From Streptomyces sp. ADI96-02 (lineage in GTDB: Bacteria > Actinomycetota > Actinomycetes > Streptomycetales > Streptomycetaceae), in NCBI RefSeq assembly GCF_003846185.1, contig NZ_ML123034.1, forward strand, positions 5,133,442 through 5,197,441: a stretch of 64,000 nt of DNA, written 5' to 3'. This document shows, piece after piece, positions 1 to 7,257 of this stretch. How positions within the stretch are numbered: the stretch's first letter is position 1; each line of letters opens with the position of its first letter. The position numbers were made by a program, and so were the translations under genes. The notes beneath the pieces are model-generated. The model was not told the origin of the DNA and did not search any database. It worked only from the letters and a program-made list of their open reading frames with translations.

Positions 1-951
1 TGGGCCAACCAGACCTTCCGCACCGACCTCTCCCGCGTCGAGGTCCAGGACAGCCTGTTGCACTCGGACTGGCTCCAGAGATACGTGCAGAACAGCGCGA
101 CCGGAGTGCTCGACGTCTCCACCACGGTGATCGGCGGGCTCTTCAGACTGCTGACGATCTTCCTGTTCTCCTTCTACTTCGCCGCCGACGGCCCCCGGCT
201 GCGCCGTGCCCTGTGCTCGGTGCTGCCGCCGGCTCGGCAGGCCGAAGTCCTGCGCGCCTGGGAAATCGCGGTCGACAAGACCGGCGGCTACATCTACTCG
301 CGCGGCCTGATGGCCCTGATCTCCGGTGTCGCCCACTACGTCCTGCTGATGATCCTCGGTGTGCCCTACGCCCCGGCGCTCGCGGTCTGGGTCGGGCTCG
401 TCTCGCAGTTCATCCCCACCATCGGCACCTATCTGGCGGGCGCGCTGCCGATGCTGATCGCGTTCACGGTCGATCCCTGGTACGCGCTGTGGGTGCTCGG
501 GTTCGTCGTGGTCTACCAGCAGTTCGAGAACTACGTGCTGCAGCCCAAGCTCACCTCCAAGACGGTCGACATCCACCCGGCCGTCGCCTTCGGCTCGGTG
601 GTCGCGGGAACCGCCCTGTTGGGAGCGGTCGGCGCGCTGATCGCGATCCCGGCCATCGCCACGCTCCAGGCGTTCCTCGGCGCCTACGTGAAGCGGTACG
701 ACGTCACGGACGATCCGAGGGTGCACGGAGGCCGGCGCACCCGGCGCGGAGATCCGCTGTTCCTACGGATGCGCCGGGGACTGGGCGGACGGGTCGGGGC
801 GGCCGGATCCGGAAGGTCCGGGGAGACGGGAACGGGTGATTCCGGAACGGGGCGCGCAACGGCGGTCCGCTCAGGAACGGTCGGATCCGGAACAGCCGGA
901 TCCGCGAACGGAGCGCCGGACGCGGCCGTGCCGCGCAGCCCCGCCGGCTGA
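1..951 (+). CDS. AI-2E family transporter (5' truncated)
   Basis: C-terminal part of a polytopic membrane protein; the reading frame is open from the first base of the window, so the start lies upstream. Several hydrophobic segments are visible, with the family hallmarks FIPTIGTYLAGALPMLIAF and, further on, QQFENYVLQPKLTSK followed by a Gly/Ala-rich membrane segment. The family (UPF0118, YhhQ/TqsA-like) is described as permeases or exporters; the substrate here is unknown. After the last membrane segment there is a basic stretch and about 70 residues of Gly/Ser/Thr-rich low complexity, encoded by repeats of GGATCCGGAA-type sequence, which is unlikely to be structured. Family assignment is confident; transport of autoinducer-2 is not implied. 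Confidence 0.85.
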   Translation, partial: WANQTFRTDLSRVEVQDSLLHSDWLQRYVQNSATGVLDVSTTVIGGLFRLLTIFLFSFYFAADGPRLRRALCSVLPPARQAEVLRAWEIAVDKTGGYIYSRGLMALISGVAHYVLLMILGVPYAPALAVWVGLVSQFIPTIGTYLAGALPMLIAFTVDPWYALWVLGFVVVYQQFENYVLQPKLTSKTVDIHPAVAFGSVVAGTALLGAVGALIAIPAIATLQAFLGAYVKRYDVTDDPRVHGGRRTRRGDPLFLRMRRGLGGRVGAAGSGRSGETGTGDSGTGRATAVRSGTVGSGTAGSANGAPDAAVPRSPAG

Positions 952-1031
952 GGACGCGAACGGCGTGCCCCCGGCCCGGTCCGGCGGCTGAGGCGCCGCG
1001 ACCGGTGAGGCCCGGGGGTCGTGTGGTGCGC

Positions 1032-1060
1032 TTGACACCAAAATCGAACATCCATTCTTA
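1032..1060 (+). promoter_or_regulatory. Distal recA promoter with SOS (LexA) box
   Basis: A consensus -35 TTGACA lies at 1032-1037, and TTCTTA at 1055-1060 is a plausible -10 after 17 bases. The spacer holds TCGAACATCCATTC (1044-1057), the Cheo/SOS-type box described upstream of Streptomyces recA genes. LexA bound here would cover the promoter. LexA itself is encoded in this window at 35407-36204. Confidence 0.7.
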
Positions 1061-1099
1061 TGGAATTCCGGCCGGGTTTCCCGGGCCCCGACCGCGGAG

Positions 1100-1108
1100 T
1101 TGTCCACA
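1100..1108 (+). promoter_or_regulatory. DnaA box (TTGTCCACA)
   Basis: Exact match to the preferred Streptomyces DnaA-binding sequence TTGTCCACA, between the two recA promoters. A single 9-mer can occur by chance, so a role in recA control is only suggested by its position. Confidence 0.45.
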
Positions 1109-1131
1109 GGTCGGGGAGACGTCGAGGCCCA

Positions 1132-1154
1132 TTGTCAGTGGCAGGGGTTAGCGT
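1132..1154 (+). promoter_or_regulatory. RecA-NDp (PafBC-type, LexA-independent) recA promoter
   Basis: TTGTCAGTG (1132-1140), eight bases, then TAGCGT (1149-1154): an exact match to the actinobacterial RecA-NDp motif tTGTCRgtg-N8-TAnnnT, which in mycobacteria drives LexA-independent damage induction through PafBC. Transcription would start about 1161, giving a leader of about 37 bases before the recA ATG. Confidence 0.85.
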
Positions 1155-1197
1155 CTGTCACGTGAAGCGATCGACTCAAGCAAATCGGGTGGAACCC

Positions 1198-2328
1198 ATG
1201 GCAGGAACCGACCGCGAGAAGGCGCTGGACGCCGCGCTCGCGCAGATTGAACGACAGTTCGGCAAGGGTGCGGTGATGCGCCTCGGCGAACGGCCCAACG
1301 AGCCCATCGAGGTCATCCCGACGGGATCGACCGCCCTCGACGTCGCCCTCGGCGTCGGCGGCCTGCCGCGTGGCCGCGTGGTGGAGGTGTACGGGCCGGA
1401 GTCCTCCGGAAAGACGACGCTGACGCTGCACGCCGTGGCGAACGCGCAGAAGCTCGGCGGCTCGGTGGCGTTCATCGACGCCGAGCACGCGCTGGACCCG
1501 GAGTACGCGAAGAAGCTCGGCGTCGACATCGACAACCTCATCCTGTCCCAGCCGGACAACGGCGAGCAGGCGCTGGAGATCGTCGACATGCTGGTCCGCT
1601 CCGGTGCTCTGGACCTGATCGTCATCGACTCCGTCGCGGCCCTCGTGCCCCGCGCGGAGATCGAGGGCGAGATGGGCGACTCGCACGTGGGTCTCCAGGC
1701 GCGGCTGATGAGCCAGGCCCTCCGCAAGATCACCAGTGCGCTCAACCAGTCCAAGACCACGGCCATCTTCATCAACCAGCTCCGCGAGAAGATCGGGGTG
1801 ATGTTCGGTTCCCCGGAGACCACGACCGGTGGCCGGGCGCTGAAGTTCTACGCCTCGGTGCGCCTCGACATCCGCCGGATCGAGACCCTGAAGGACGGCA
1901 CCGACGCCGTGGGCAACCGCACCCGCGTCAAGGTCGTCAAGAACAAGGTCGCGCCGCCGTTCAAGCAGGCCGAGTTCGACATCCTCTACGGCCAGGGCAT
2001 CAGCCGCGAGGGCGGCCTGATCGACATGGGCGTGGAGCACGGCTTCGTCCGCAAGGCCGGCGCCTGGTACACGTACGAGGGCGACCAGCTCGGCCAGGGC
2101 AAGGAGAACGCCCGCAACTTCCTCAAGGACAACCCCGACCTCGCCAACGAGATCGAGAAGAAGATCCTGGAGAAGCTGGGTGTCGGCGTCCGCCCGGAGG
2201 CGGCGACGGGCGAGCCCGCCGCGGACGCCGCCGCGGCCGGGGGGCCCGGTGTCGACGCCGCGGCGAAGCCGGCGGCCACAGCGGCGACCAAGGCCAAGCC
2301 GGCCAAGACCGCGGCGGCCAAGAGCTAG
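1198..2328 (+). CDS. recA: Recombinase RecA
   Basis: 376-residue RecA, the ATPase that forms filaments on single-stranded DNA, performs strand exchange and triggers LexA self-cleavage. Walker A GPESSGKT is at residues 66-73, the Walker B segment LIVIDSVAAL near residue 145, and the family signature ALKFYASVRLDIRR follows. The C-terminal 40 residues are Ala/Lys-rich, as in other streptomycetes. No intein is present. An upstream in-frame start at 1060 exists, but ATG 1198 (MAGTDREK) matches the family N-terminus and lies downstream of both promoters. recX begins 3 bases after the stop, so the two are co-transcribed. Both a LexA-controlled and a RecA-NDp promoter precede it. Confidence 0.99.
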   Translation: MAGTDREKALDAALAQIERQFGKGAVMRLGERPNEPIEVIPTGSTALDVALGVGGLPRGRVVEVYGPESSGKTTLTLHAVANAQKLGGSVAFIDAEHALDPEYAKKLGVDIDNLILSQPDNGEQALEIVDMLVRSGALDLIVIDSVAALVPRAEIEGEMGDSHVGLQARLMSQALRKITSALNQSKTTAIFINQLREKIGVMFGSPETTTGGRALKFYASVRLDIRRIETLKDGTDAVGNRTRVKVVKNKVAPPFKQAEFDILYGQGISREGGLIDMGVEHGFVRKAGAWYTYEGDQLGQGKENARNFLKDNPDLANEIEKKILEKLGVGVRPEAATGEPAADAAAAGGPGVDAAAKPAATAATKAKPAKTAAAKS

Positions 2329-2331
2329 GCC

Positions 2332-3093
2332 GTGACACGTCGTACGGAATGGCCGGGAGGCTCAGCGGAGCCCGGCCACGGCCACGAGTCCGCCGACGGG
2401 CCTGCCTACGGACCCGCCGTCGGGGCCGCCGACGGGTACGGATCCGAGCCGGGGGCCGGCTCCACGCCGCGGTCGGGGGGCCGCAGGCGCGGCGAGGGCG
2501 GCGCGGGGTTCGGCGAAGGGGCGGGGCGTCGGGCCCGTTCCGGCACCACAGGCAGCGGCTCCCCTTCCTCGTCGAGGGCCGAGTCGGGGGAGCCGCGAGA
2601 TCCGGTCGAGCAGGCGCGCAACATCTGCCTGCGCCTGCTCACCGGAACGCCGAGGACGCGCAAGCAGCTCGCGGACGCGCTGCGGAAGCGGGAGATCCCG
2701 GACGAGGCGGCCGAAGAAGTCCTCTCCCGCTTCGAGGACGTCGGGCTGATCGACGATGCCGCGTTCGCCGGGGCGTGGGTGGAGTCCCGGCACCACGGTC
2801 GGGGTCTCGCGCGCCGGGCGCTCGTCCGCGAGCTGCGCACCAAGGGCGTGGACTCCGCGGTGATCGACGACGCGGTCGGCAGGCTCGACGCCGAACAGGA
2901 GGAGGAGACGGCCAGGGAGCTCGTCGCCCGCAAGCTCCGCTCCACGCGGGGCCTGGACCGCGACAAGCGGCTGCGCCGCCTGGCCGGGATGCTCGCACGC
3001 AAGGGATACGGGGAGGGCATGGCCCTGCGTGTGGTGCGGCAGGCGCTGGAGGAGGAGGGCGAGGACACGGAGGGGCTGGACGAGCCCTTCTGA
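2332..3093 (+). CDS. recX: RecX regulatory protein
   Basis: 253 residues from a GTG start 3 bases after recA. RecX binds the RecA filament and inhibits its ATPase and strand exchange. The conserved RecX triple-helix repeats begin near residue 85 (DPVEQARNICLRLLTGTPRT) and continue through AFAGAWVESRHHGRGLARRA to the C-terminus. The first 80 or so residues are a Gly/Ser/Arg-rich low-complexity extension, longer than in most RecX proteins; a later start cannot be excluded but none has a better ribosome-binding site. The tight recA-recX arrangement implies that the inhibitor is made together with RecA during damage. Confidence 0.95.
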   Translation: MTRRTEWPGGSAEPGHGHESADGPAYGPAVGAADGYGSEPGAGSTPRSGGRRRGEGGAGFGEGAGRRARSGTTGSGSPSSSRAESGEPRDPVEQARNICLRLLTGTPRTRKQLADALRKREIPDEAAEEVLSRFEDVGLIDDAAFAGAWVESRHHGRGLARRALVRELRTKGVDSAVIDDAVGRLDAEQEEETARELVARKLRSTRGLDRDKRLRRLAGMLARKGYGEGMALRVVRQALEEEGEDTEGLDEPF

Positions 3094-3109
3094 GGCCGGG
3101 GCGAGGAGG

Positions 3110-3772
3110 TCAGTGGCCGGCCAGGGCCGCGCGGCGGGCGGCGCCCTCGATGAGGGCCAGGGCGTCGGCCGAGGTGCGGCCGGGGTGGCGGTTCCACGGG
3201 CCGATCAGGCCGGTCCATCCCTGGGCGCGGAGTTCGGTGATCAGCCAGGCGCCGGACCGGTTCACGGTGTCGAGGGAGCCGTACCCGAGCCGGTGGGCGC
3301 TGAGCAGCGCGCCGCAGACGCACCGGGCGCCCCGGGCATCGCGCAGCCGGTACGGGGTGTTCTGCCAGCCCCACTCGGCCAGGATCTGCCGCGCGTAGCC
3401 GAGTTGGGTGGACGGCCTCAGATCGGCCTGGCCGATCCGACGCCAGGCGTGGACGCGGTCGGGCAGCACCGCCCCGAGCCGGCCGGGGAGCGGGCGCTCC
3501 TGGGGAGGGGCGGCCGGCAGAGACCGCAGCGAGTCGTCGATGAGCCGGTCGACGGGGACGGACAGCAGGCTCCGCCAGTCGCCGGGCCCCGGGTGAGCGA
3601 GTCCTTCGGAGCCGGCCGACGCCGTGGGCTTCGGCGTGCGGAGGCCCGGCGAGCGTGCGGGCTCGTGGGCGGTGTGCTCCCAGCCGGTGACGATCTGCTG
3701 CCACGCCTCGGTGTCATGCAGCCGGGAAGCCTGGGCGTCGAGTTCGTCGGGAGTGAGAACGGGGATCGCCAT
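3110..3772 (-). CDS. Conserved hypothetical protein (DUF6197-like?)
   Basis: 220 residues from ATG 3772 (MAIPVLTPDELDAQ). I do not recognise a function. The first half has a Pro/Ser-rich linker; the C-terminal half (STQLGYARQILAEWGWQ to the end) resembles small DUF6197-type actinobacterial proteins. One Cys pair is visible in GARCVCGALLSAHRLG. It faces recX tail-to-tail with 16 bases between stop codons, so there is little room for a separate terminator. The frame continues upstream to 3889, but that part is Arg/Cys-rich and looks non-coding. No catalytic motif was identified. Confidence 0.7.
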   Translation of the reverse strand: MAIPVLTPDELDAQASRLHDTEAWQQIVTGWEHTAHEPARSPGLRTPKPTASAGSEGLAHPGPGDWRSLLSVPVDRLIDDSLRSLPAAPPQERPLPGRLGAVLPDRVHAWRRIGQADLRPSTQLGYARQILAEWGWQNTPYRLRDARGARCVCGALLSAHRLGYGSLDTVNRSGAWLITELRAQGWTGLIGPWNRHPGRTSADALALIEGAARRAALAGH

Positions 3773-3935
3773 GAATGTGTCATCTCCGAACATTTCGGTC
3801 CTCGTGTACGAGGCGAATGTCGGTCGCTGACGGCGACAGCTCCAGTAGAACGTGGCGTTCGGGTGGGCACGGCAGCAGGGGTGGGGCAACCGGTTCGCGG
3901 CCTCGCGGCCCGTGTGCGACCGGCCGGGAGCGGCG

Positions 3936-4418
3936 TCAGGCGTCGGTGGGCCGGTCGACCGGGAGCCCCGCCGCGCGCCATGCCTGGAAGCCGCCGATCA
4001 GATCCGTGGCGCGGTGCAGGCCGAGTTGGCGCAGGGAGAGCACCGCGAGGCTCGACGCGTATCCCTCATTGCAGATCACCACCACCGGGAGGTCGTGGCT
4101 CACCGCCTCGGGCGCGCGGTGGCTGCCCTGTGGGTCGAGCCGCCACTCCAGTTCGTTGCGCTCGACGATCAGCGCACCGGGGATGAGCCCGTCCTTCTCG
4201 CGGAGGGCGGCGTACCGGATGTCCACCAGCAATGCCCCCTCCCCAAGCGCCGAGGCGGCCTCGTGCGGGCCGATCCGGTCATAACCGCTCCTGACCCGCT
4301 CCAGCAGCTCGTCTATGCCGACGCGTTCCGAGCTGGAGGAGACGGGCGGCGCGTCCGGAGTGCTCGATGCGCCCGAGGTGTCGGCCCCTGCTCCCCGCCC
4401 GTTCCGGTCGGCGCTCAC
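3936..4418 (-). CDS. Rhodanese-like sulfurtransferase domain protein
   Basis: 160 residues. After a Ser/Ala-rich N-terminus of about 35 residues comes a single rhodanese domain: VGIDELLERV, LLVDIRY, then the active-site loop VVVICNEGYASSLAVLSL with the catalytic Cys present, and GGFQAWRAAGLPV at the end. Rhodaneses carry a persulfide on that Cys. The GTG start overlaps the TGA of the cysteine dioxygenase gene by 4 bases (GTGA), so the two are translationally coupled. Pairing with cysteine dioxygenase points to a role in cysteine or sulfane sulfur metabolism. Confidence 0.9.
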   Translation of the reverse strand: MSADRNGRGAGADTSGASSTPDAPPVSSSSERVGIDELLERVRSGYDRIGPHEAASALGEGALLVDIRYAALREKDGLIPGALIVERNELEWRLDPQGSHRAPEAVSHDLPVVVICNEGYASSLAVLSLRQLGLHRATDLIGGFQAWRAAGLPVDRPTDA

Positions 4419-5110
4419 TGCCAGTCCTCCGGGAGCTCCGTCTGCTCCAGGCGGAGGACCGCGCCGGTGCGGCTGAAGCGGCGGATCCGCGGCAGCGGCG
4501 GATAGTACGCGTGCACGGAGACGGCGTGAACACTGTCGGACTCGTTGAGGACCTCGTGGACGTGGTGGTGCCCGAAGGCCCGGCCCTGACCGGTCGCCAG
4601 CTCCCGCGAGCGGTCCACCCCGTCGTTCAGTTCCAGCGTCTTCCAGCCGTCGGTGGGCAGCCTGACGGCCAGCGAGTGCTCCTTGAGCGTGCCGGAGGCC
4701 GTGGTGAACGCGCCGATCGAGTCGGCGTGGTCGTGCCAGCCCGTTCCGGTTCCGGGCGGCCATCCGATCAGCCACGCCTCACTGCCGCCCGGACCGTCGA
4801 GACGGACCCAGGTGCGGCCCTCCGGGTCGAGCGGGAGGGAGGCGACGAGCGCCGCGTCCTCGGCGGTGCGACGGACGAAGTCGAGGAGTTCGGTCATCGT
4901 CGGACCGCTTGACGAACCGGCCCGCGAGCCGTCCTGGGAGTGACCCGACGCGCCGCCCGCGAGAGGCGCGGGAGGCGTGCCGGGCGCAGGGGAGGCGGCA
5001 CCCTGCGGGGCTGCGGCGGGGGCGGGCACGGAGGCCGGTGAGAGCACGGAGGCGGACGAGGGCACGGCGGTGGAACCGGCCGTGGGCACGGCGGAGGAAG
5101 GGGAAGACAC
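4415..5110 (-). CDS. Cysteine dioxygenase (cupin family)
   Basis: 231 residues. Oxidises L-cysteine to cysteine sulfinate using non-heme Fe(II). Cupin metal ligands are visible in GTGWHDHADSIGAF and in HHHVHEVLN; the end YYPPLPRIRRFSRTG is typical of the actinobacterial family. The N-terminal 70 residues are a Ser/Ala/Pro-rich extension not expected in this family. GTG 5110 has an AGGA 8 bases upstream and is chosen, but an internal ATG at 4897 (MTELLDFV) would give the usual length. First gene of an operon with the rhodanese; preceded by a Cys-rich leader peptide (5182-5268) and a stem-loop, suggesting cysteine-dependent attenuation. Confidence 0.9.
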   Translation of the reverse strand: MSSPSSAVPTAGSTAVPSSASVLSPASVPAPAAAPQGAASPAPGTPPAPLAGGASGHSQDGSRAGSSSGPTMTELLDFVRRTAEDAALVASLPLDPEGRTWVRLDGPGGSEAWLIGWPPGTGTGWHDHADSIGAFTTASGTLKEHSLAVRLPTDGWKTLELNDGVDRSRELATGQGRAFGHHHVHEVLNESDSVHAVSVHAYYPPLPRIRRFSRTGAVLRLEQTELPEDWQ

Positions 5111-5140
5111 AGGGACCGTCCTGAGAGTTCGCGTGAGAGT

Positions 5141-5168
5141 CCGGCGGCGCGCTCACCAGCGCGGCCGG
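5141..5168 (-). promoter_or_regulatory. Attenuator-like stem-loop after the Cys leader peptide
   Basis: Read on the minus strand, CGCGCT-ggtg-AGCGCG forms a perfect 6-bp stem, extended by flanking CCGG pairs, 13 bases after the leader-peptide stop and about 30 bases before the cysteine dioxygenase start. There is no U tract, so it could act on translation, on Rho access, or simply be GC-rich background. Confidence 0.35.
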
Positions 5169-5181
5169 CAGAGGAAGGCGA

Positions 5182-5268
5182 TCAGCAGGACGGCCGACAC
5201 ACGCAGCCCGCGTAACGGAGGAGGTCCATATGGACCCTCCGCCACAGGCGCACATCGGTGTCGGTCAT
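5182..5268 (-). CDS. Cysteine-rich leader peptide upstream of cysteine dioxygenase
   Basis: 28-codon frame from ATG 5268, ending RRVHMDLLRYAGCVCRPSC followed by TGA, so three of the last seven residues are Cys. It matches the actinobacterial leader-peptide pattern (RR-HxDL-R-AxC at the end of a very short ORF) found before sulfur-metabolism genes; in mycobacteria, polycysteine short ORFs act as cysteine-responsive attenuators. It lies 71 bases upstream of the cysteine dioxygenase start on the same strand. An internal ATG (codon 14) has a GGAGGG ribosome-binding site and could be the real start, giving a 15-residue peptide with the same Cys codons. Inference: ribosome stalling at the Cys codons when cysteine is scarce changes expression of the operon. 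Confidence 0.75.
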   Translation of the reverse strand: MTDTDVRLWRRVHMDLLRYAGCVCRPSC

Positions 5269-5300
5269 GATCTGGAGTACACCATGTGCGCCCGTGCCGG

Positions 5301-7100
5301 TCAATTGGTCCTGGCGCTCCGATCGGCTGTGACCTGGGCCCGGTCCGCCGCGCGCTCGCCCTCCGGGCCGGGGCGGTCACCGTGCGCGTTCCCCGCCGCG
5401 CTTCCGCCCCTGGAGTCGCGTTCGGAGTCGCCCCCGGTGTCGTCCCCGTTCCCGGTCGCGCTCCCGTCCTCGGCACCCTTGCCGCGCTCCGCGTCCGCCG
5501 CCCCGTCGGCGGGCGCGCCGCCCAGGGCCGCGCCGACCGCCGCGAACAGCTCCGCGGGCCGCACGCCGCCGAAGGCCGCGACCAGGTGCCCGTCCGGCCT
5601 GACCAGCAGGACGGTGTGGGCCGAAGCTCCCGGATAGCTCTCCGCGACCAGCAGTTCCGCCGTGACGGGAAGCGCCTCCACCGCCTCCACCAGGCGCGGC
5701 ATGATCCCCGCGGACATCCAGTGCCGCCGGTCCCACACCTCCGTCCCGGGCGCGACCAGGATCACCAGCGGCTGTCCCCGCACCAGCCGCTCGCGCAGCC
5801 GTGCCACCGTGCCGTCCGGTGCGGTCACCCGCACGTCGACGACCGGCGCACCGGGGCGCGTGCCGACGGTGACGTGCGCCTCGGCGTGCGGGGGCGCGAG
5901 AGGCGAGTGACTGTACGAGGGGGGCGCTCCCAGGGCTCCGCGTCCGAGGTGGCCGTCGGCGACCAGGGCGTCGTGGCTCCGGGCCGCCCTCGGGACCAGC
6001 GTCCGCAGCCCGCCGCCGCCGCGCAGTACCGGCAGCGACTGGTCGGCGGCGCGGAGCCGGGTGGCCACCGCCGCACGGCGCTCGTCCTGGTAGCTGTCGA
6101 GCAGCCGGTCGGCGTGCCCGTGGTGCCAGGCGTGGGACAGCTTCCAGGCCAGGTTCTCCGCGTCCCGCAGTCCTTCGTCCAGCCCCTGCGTGCCGAGGGC
6201 CCCCAGCAGGTGGGCCGCGTCGCCCGCCAGGAAGGCGCGCCGCACCCGCCACTGCCGGGCCAGCCGGTGGTGCAGCGTGTACACGCCGGTGTCCAGCAGT
6301 TCGTAGGCCGGGGTCTCGCCGCACCAGCCGGCCAGCGTGTCCCGGATGCGCAGGACCAGGGCGTCCGGGGTGACGAGTTCGCTGCCCTGCGGAAGCAGCC
6401 AGTCCAGCCGCCAGACCCGGTCCGGCAGCGGTCGTGCCGCGATCTCGGCGCCTGCGCCGCGCCACGGCGGCCGGCGGTGCAGCACGGCCTCGCCGGGCCA
6501 GGGCAGATCGGCCCGGAGCGCGGCGACGGCGTGCCGCTCCACCGCCGTACGGCCGGGGAAGCGGACGTCCAGCAGTTTCCGCACGGTCGATCGGGCGCCG
6601 TCGCAGCCCACCAGGTAGCTCCCGCGCCACCAGGTGGAGCCGGGTTCCCTGGTGTGCGCGGTGACGCCGTCGCGGTCCTGCTCCAGGGTGTCGATACGGC
6701 TGTGCGGCACGAGCCGGACCAGCGGCTGCCCGGCGACCGCCGCGCGCAGGGAAGAGGCCAGCGCATGCTGCGGAACGTGGAGCGGTGCGGCCGGACCCGC
6801 GGGCAGCGGCGCGCCCTCCGCGTCGTGCCGGTCCTCGCCCAGCGGCACGTCGCGGACCAGTTGCCGGCGGCGCATCGAACGCCAGGCCGACCAGCGGAGC
6901 CCGGACCGTTCCAGATCCGGGCAGCCGAGACGTTCCACCAGGTCGGCGGTGTCCTCACGCAGGACGACCGTGCGGGCGAGGCGGGGTTCCTCCTGCCCCG
7001 GTCCCTCGTCGAGGAGGATGCTGGGGACGCCCTGCGCGGCGAGGGCCAGGGACAGCGTCAGGCCGACGGGCCCGGCGCCGACGACGATCACCGGGTCCAC
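5301..7100 (-). CDS. FAD-dependent aromatic monooxygenase
   Basis: 599 residues from GTG 7100, with GGAGGG 8 bases upstream. Class A flavin monooxygenase (PheA/TfdB/MhpA-like) that would hydroxylate an aromatic substrate using NAD(P)H and O2. The Rossmann FAD motif IVVGAGPVGLTLSLALAAQG is at the N-terminus; DGARSTVRKLL is the DG motif region; LAGDAAHLLGALGTQGLDEG is the GD motif that binds the FAD ribityl. A thioredoxin-like C-terminal domain follows (PVVDVRVTAPDG onward). The last 55 residues are a Gly/Asp/Arg low-complexity tail. Substrate unknown and no aromatic-catabolism neighbours are present. Confidence 0.9.
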   Translation of the reverse strand: MDPVIVVGAGPVGLTLSLALAAQGVPSILLDEGPGQEEPRLARTVVLREDTADLVERLGCPDLERSGLRWSAWRSMRRRQLVRDVPLGEDRHDAEGAPLPAGPAAPLHVPQHALASSLRAAVAGQPLVRLVPHSRIDTLEQDRDGVTAHTREPGSTWWRGSYLVGCDGARSTVRKLLDVRFPGRTAVERHAVAALRADLPWPGEAVLHRRPPWRGAGAEIAARPLPDRVWRLDWLLPQGSELVTPDALVLRIRDTLAGWCGETPAYELLDTGVYTLHHRLARQWRVRRAFLAGDAAHLLGALGTQGLDEGLRDAENLAWKLSHAWHHGHADRLLDSYQDERRAAVATRLRAADQSLPVLRGGGGLRTLVPRAARSHDALVADGHLGRGALGAPPSYSHSPLAPPHAEAHVTVGTRPGAPVVDVRVTAPDGTVARLRERLVRGQPLVILVAPGTEVWDRRHWMSAGIMPRLVEAVEALPVTAELLVAESYPGASAHTVLLVRPDGHLVAAFGGVRPAELFAAVGAALGGAPADGAADAERGKGAEDGSATGNGDDTGGDSERDSRGGSAAGNAHGDRPGPEGERAADRAQVTADRSARTN

Positions 7101-7172
7101 GGTGCGAACCCTCCGGCCCGAACGGTCATACGGAACGTGGCAGTGGTAGCCGGGTGCGTGATCACAGAACGT

Positions 7173-7201
7173 ATGCAACCCACTGGGGGTGCTTGCGTCA
7201 A
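7173..7201 (-). promoter_or_regulatory. Candidate sigma-HrdB-type promoter of the monooxygenase gene
   Basis: On the minus strand, TTGACG and TTGCAT are separated by 17 bases, about 75 bases before the GTG start. It sits just downstream of the gluD terminator hairpin, which supports separate transcription. Confidence 0.45.
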
Positions 7202-7206
7202 GTGAC

Positions 7207-7236
7207 CGAGGCAGCGACGCGTGCGCCGCTGCCTCG
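7207..7236 (-). terminator. Terminator hairpin after gluD
   Basis: CGAGGCAGCG and CGCTGCCTCG form a perfect 10-bp stem with a 10-base loop, 21 bases downstream of the gluD stop. No U tract, as is usual in streptomycetes. Confidence 0.7.
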
Positions 7237-7257
7237 AATGCTCTTGCCGGTGGAGGG

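Noticed and set aside
5286..7205. A 639-codon plus-strand frame opposite the monooxygenase gene
   Set aside because: Arg/Gly-rich shadow frame; the minus-strand monooxygenase has intact FAD motifs.
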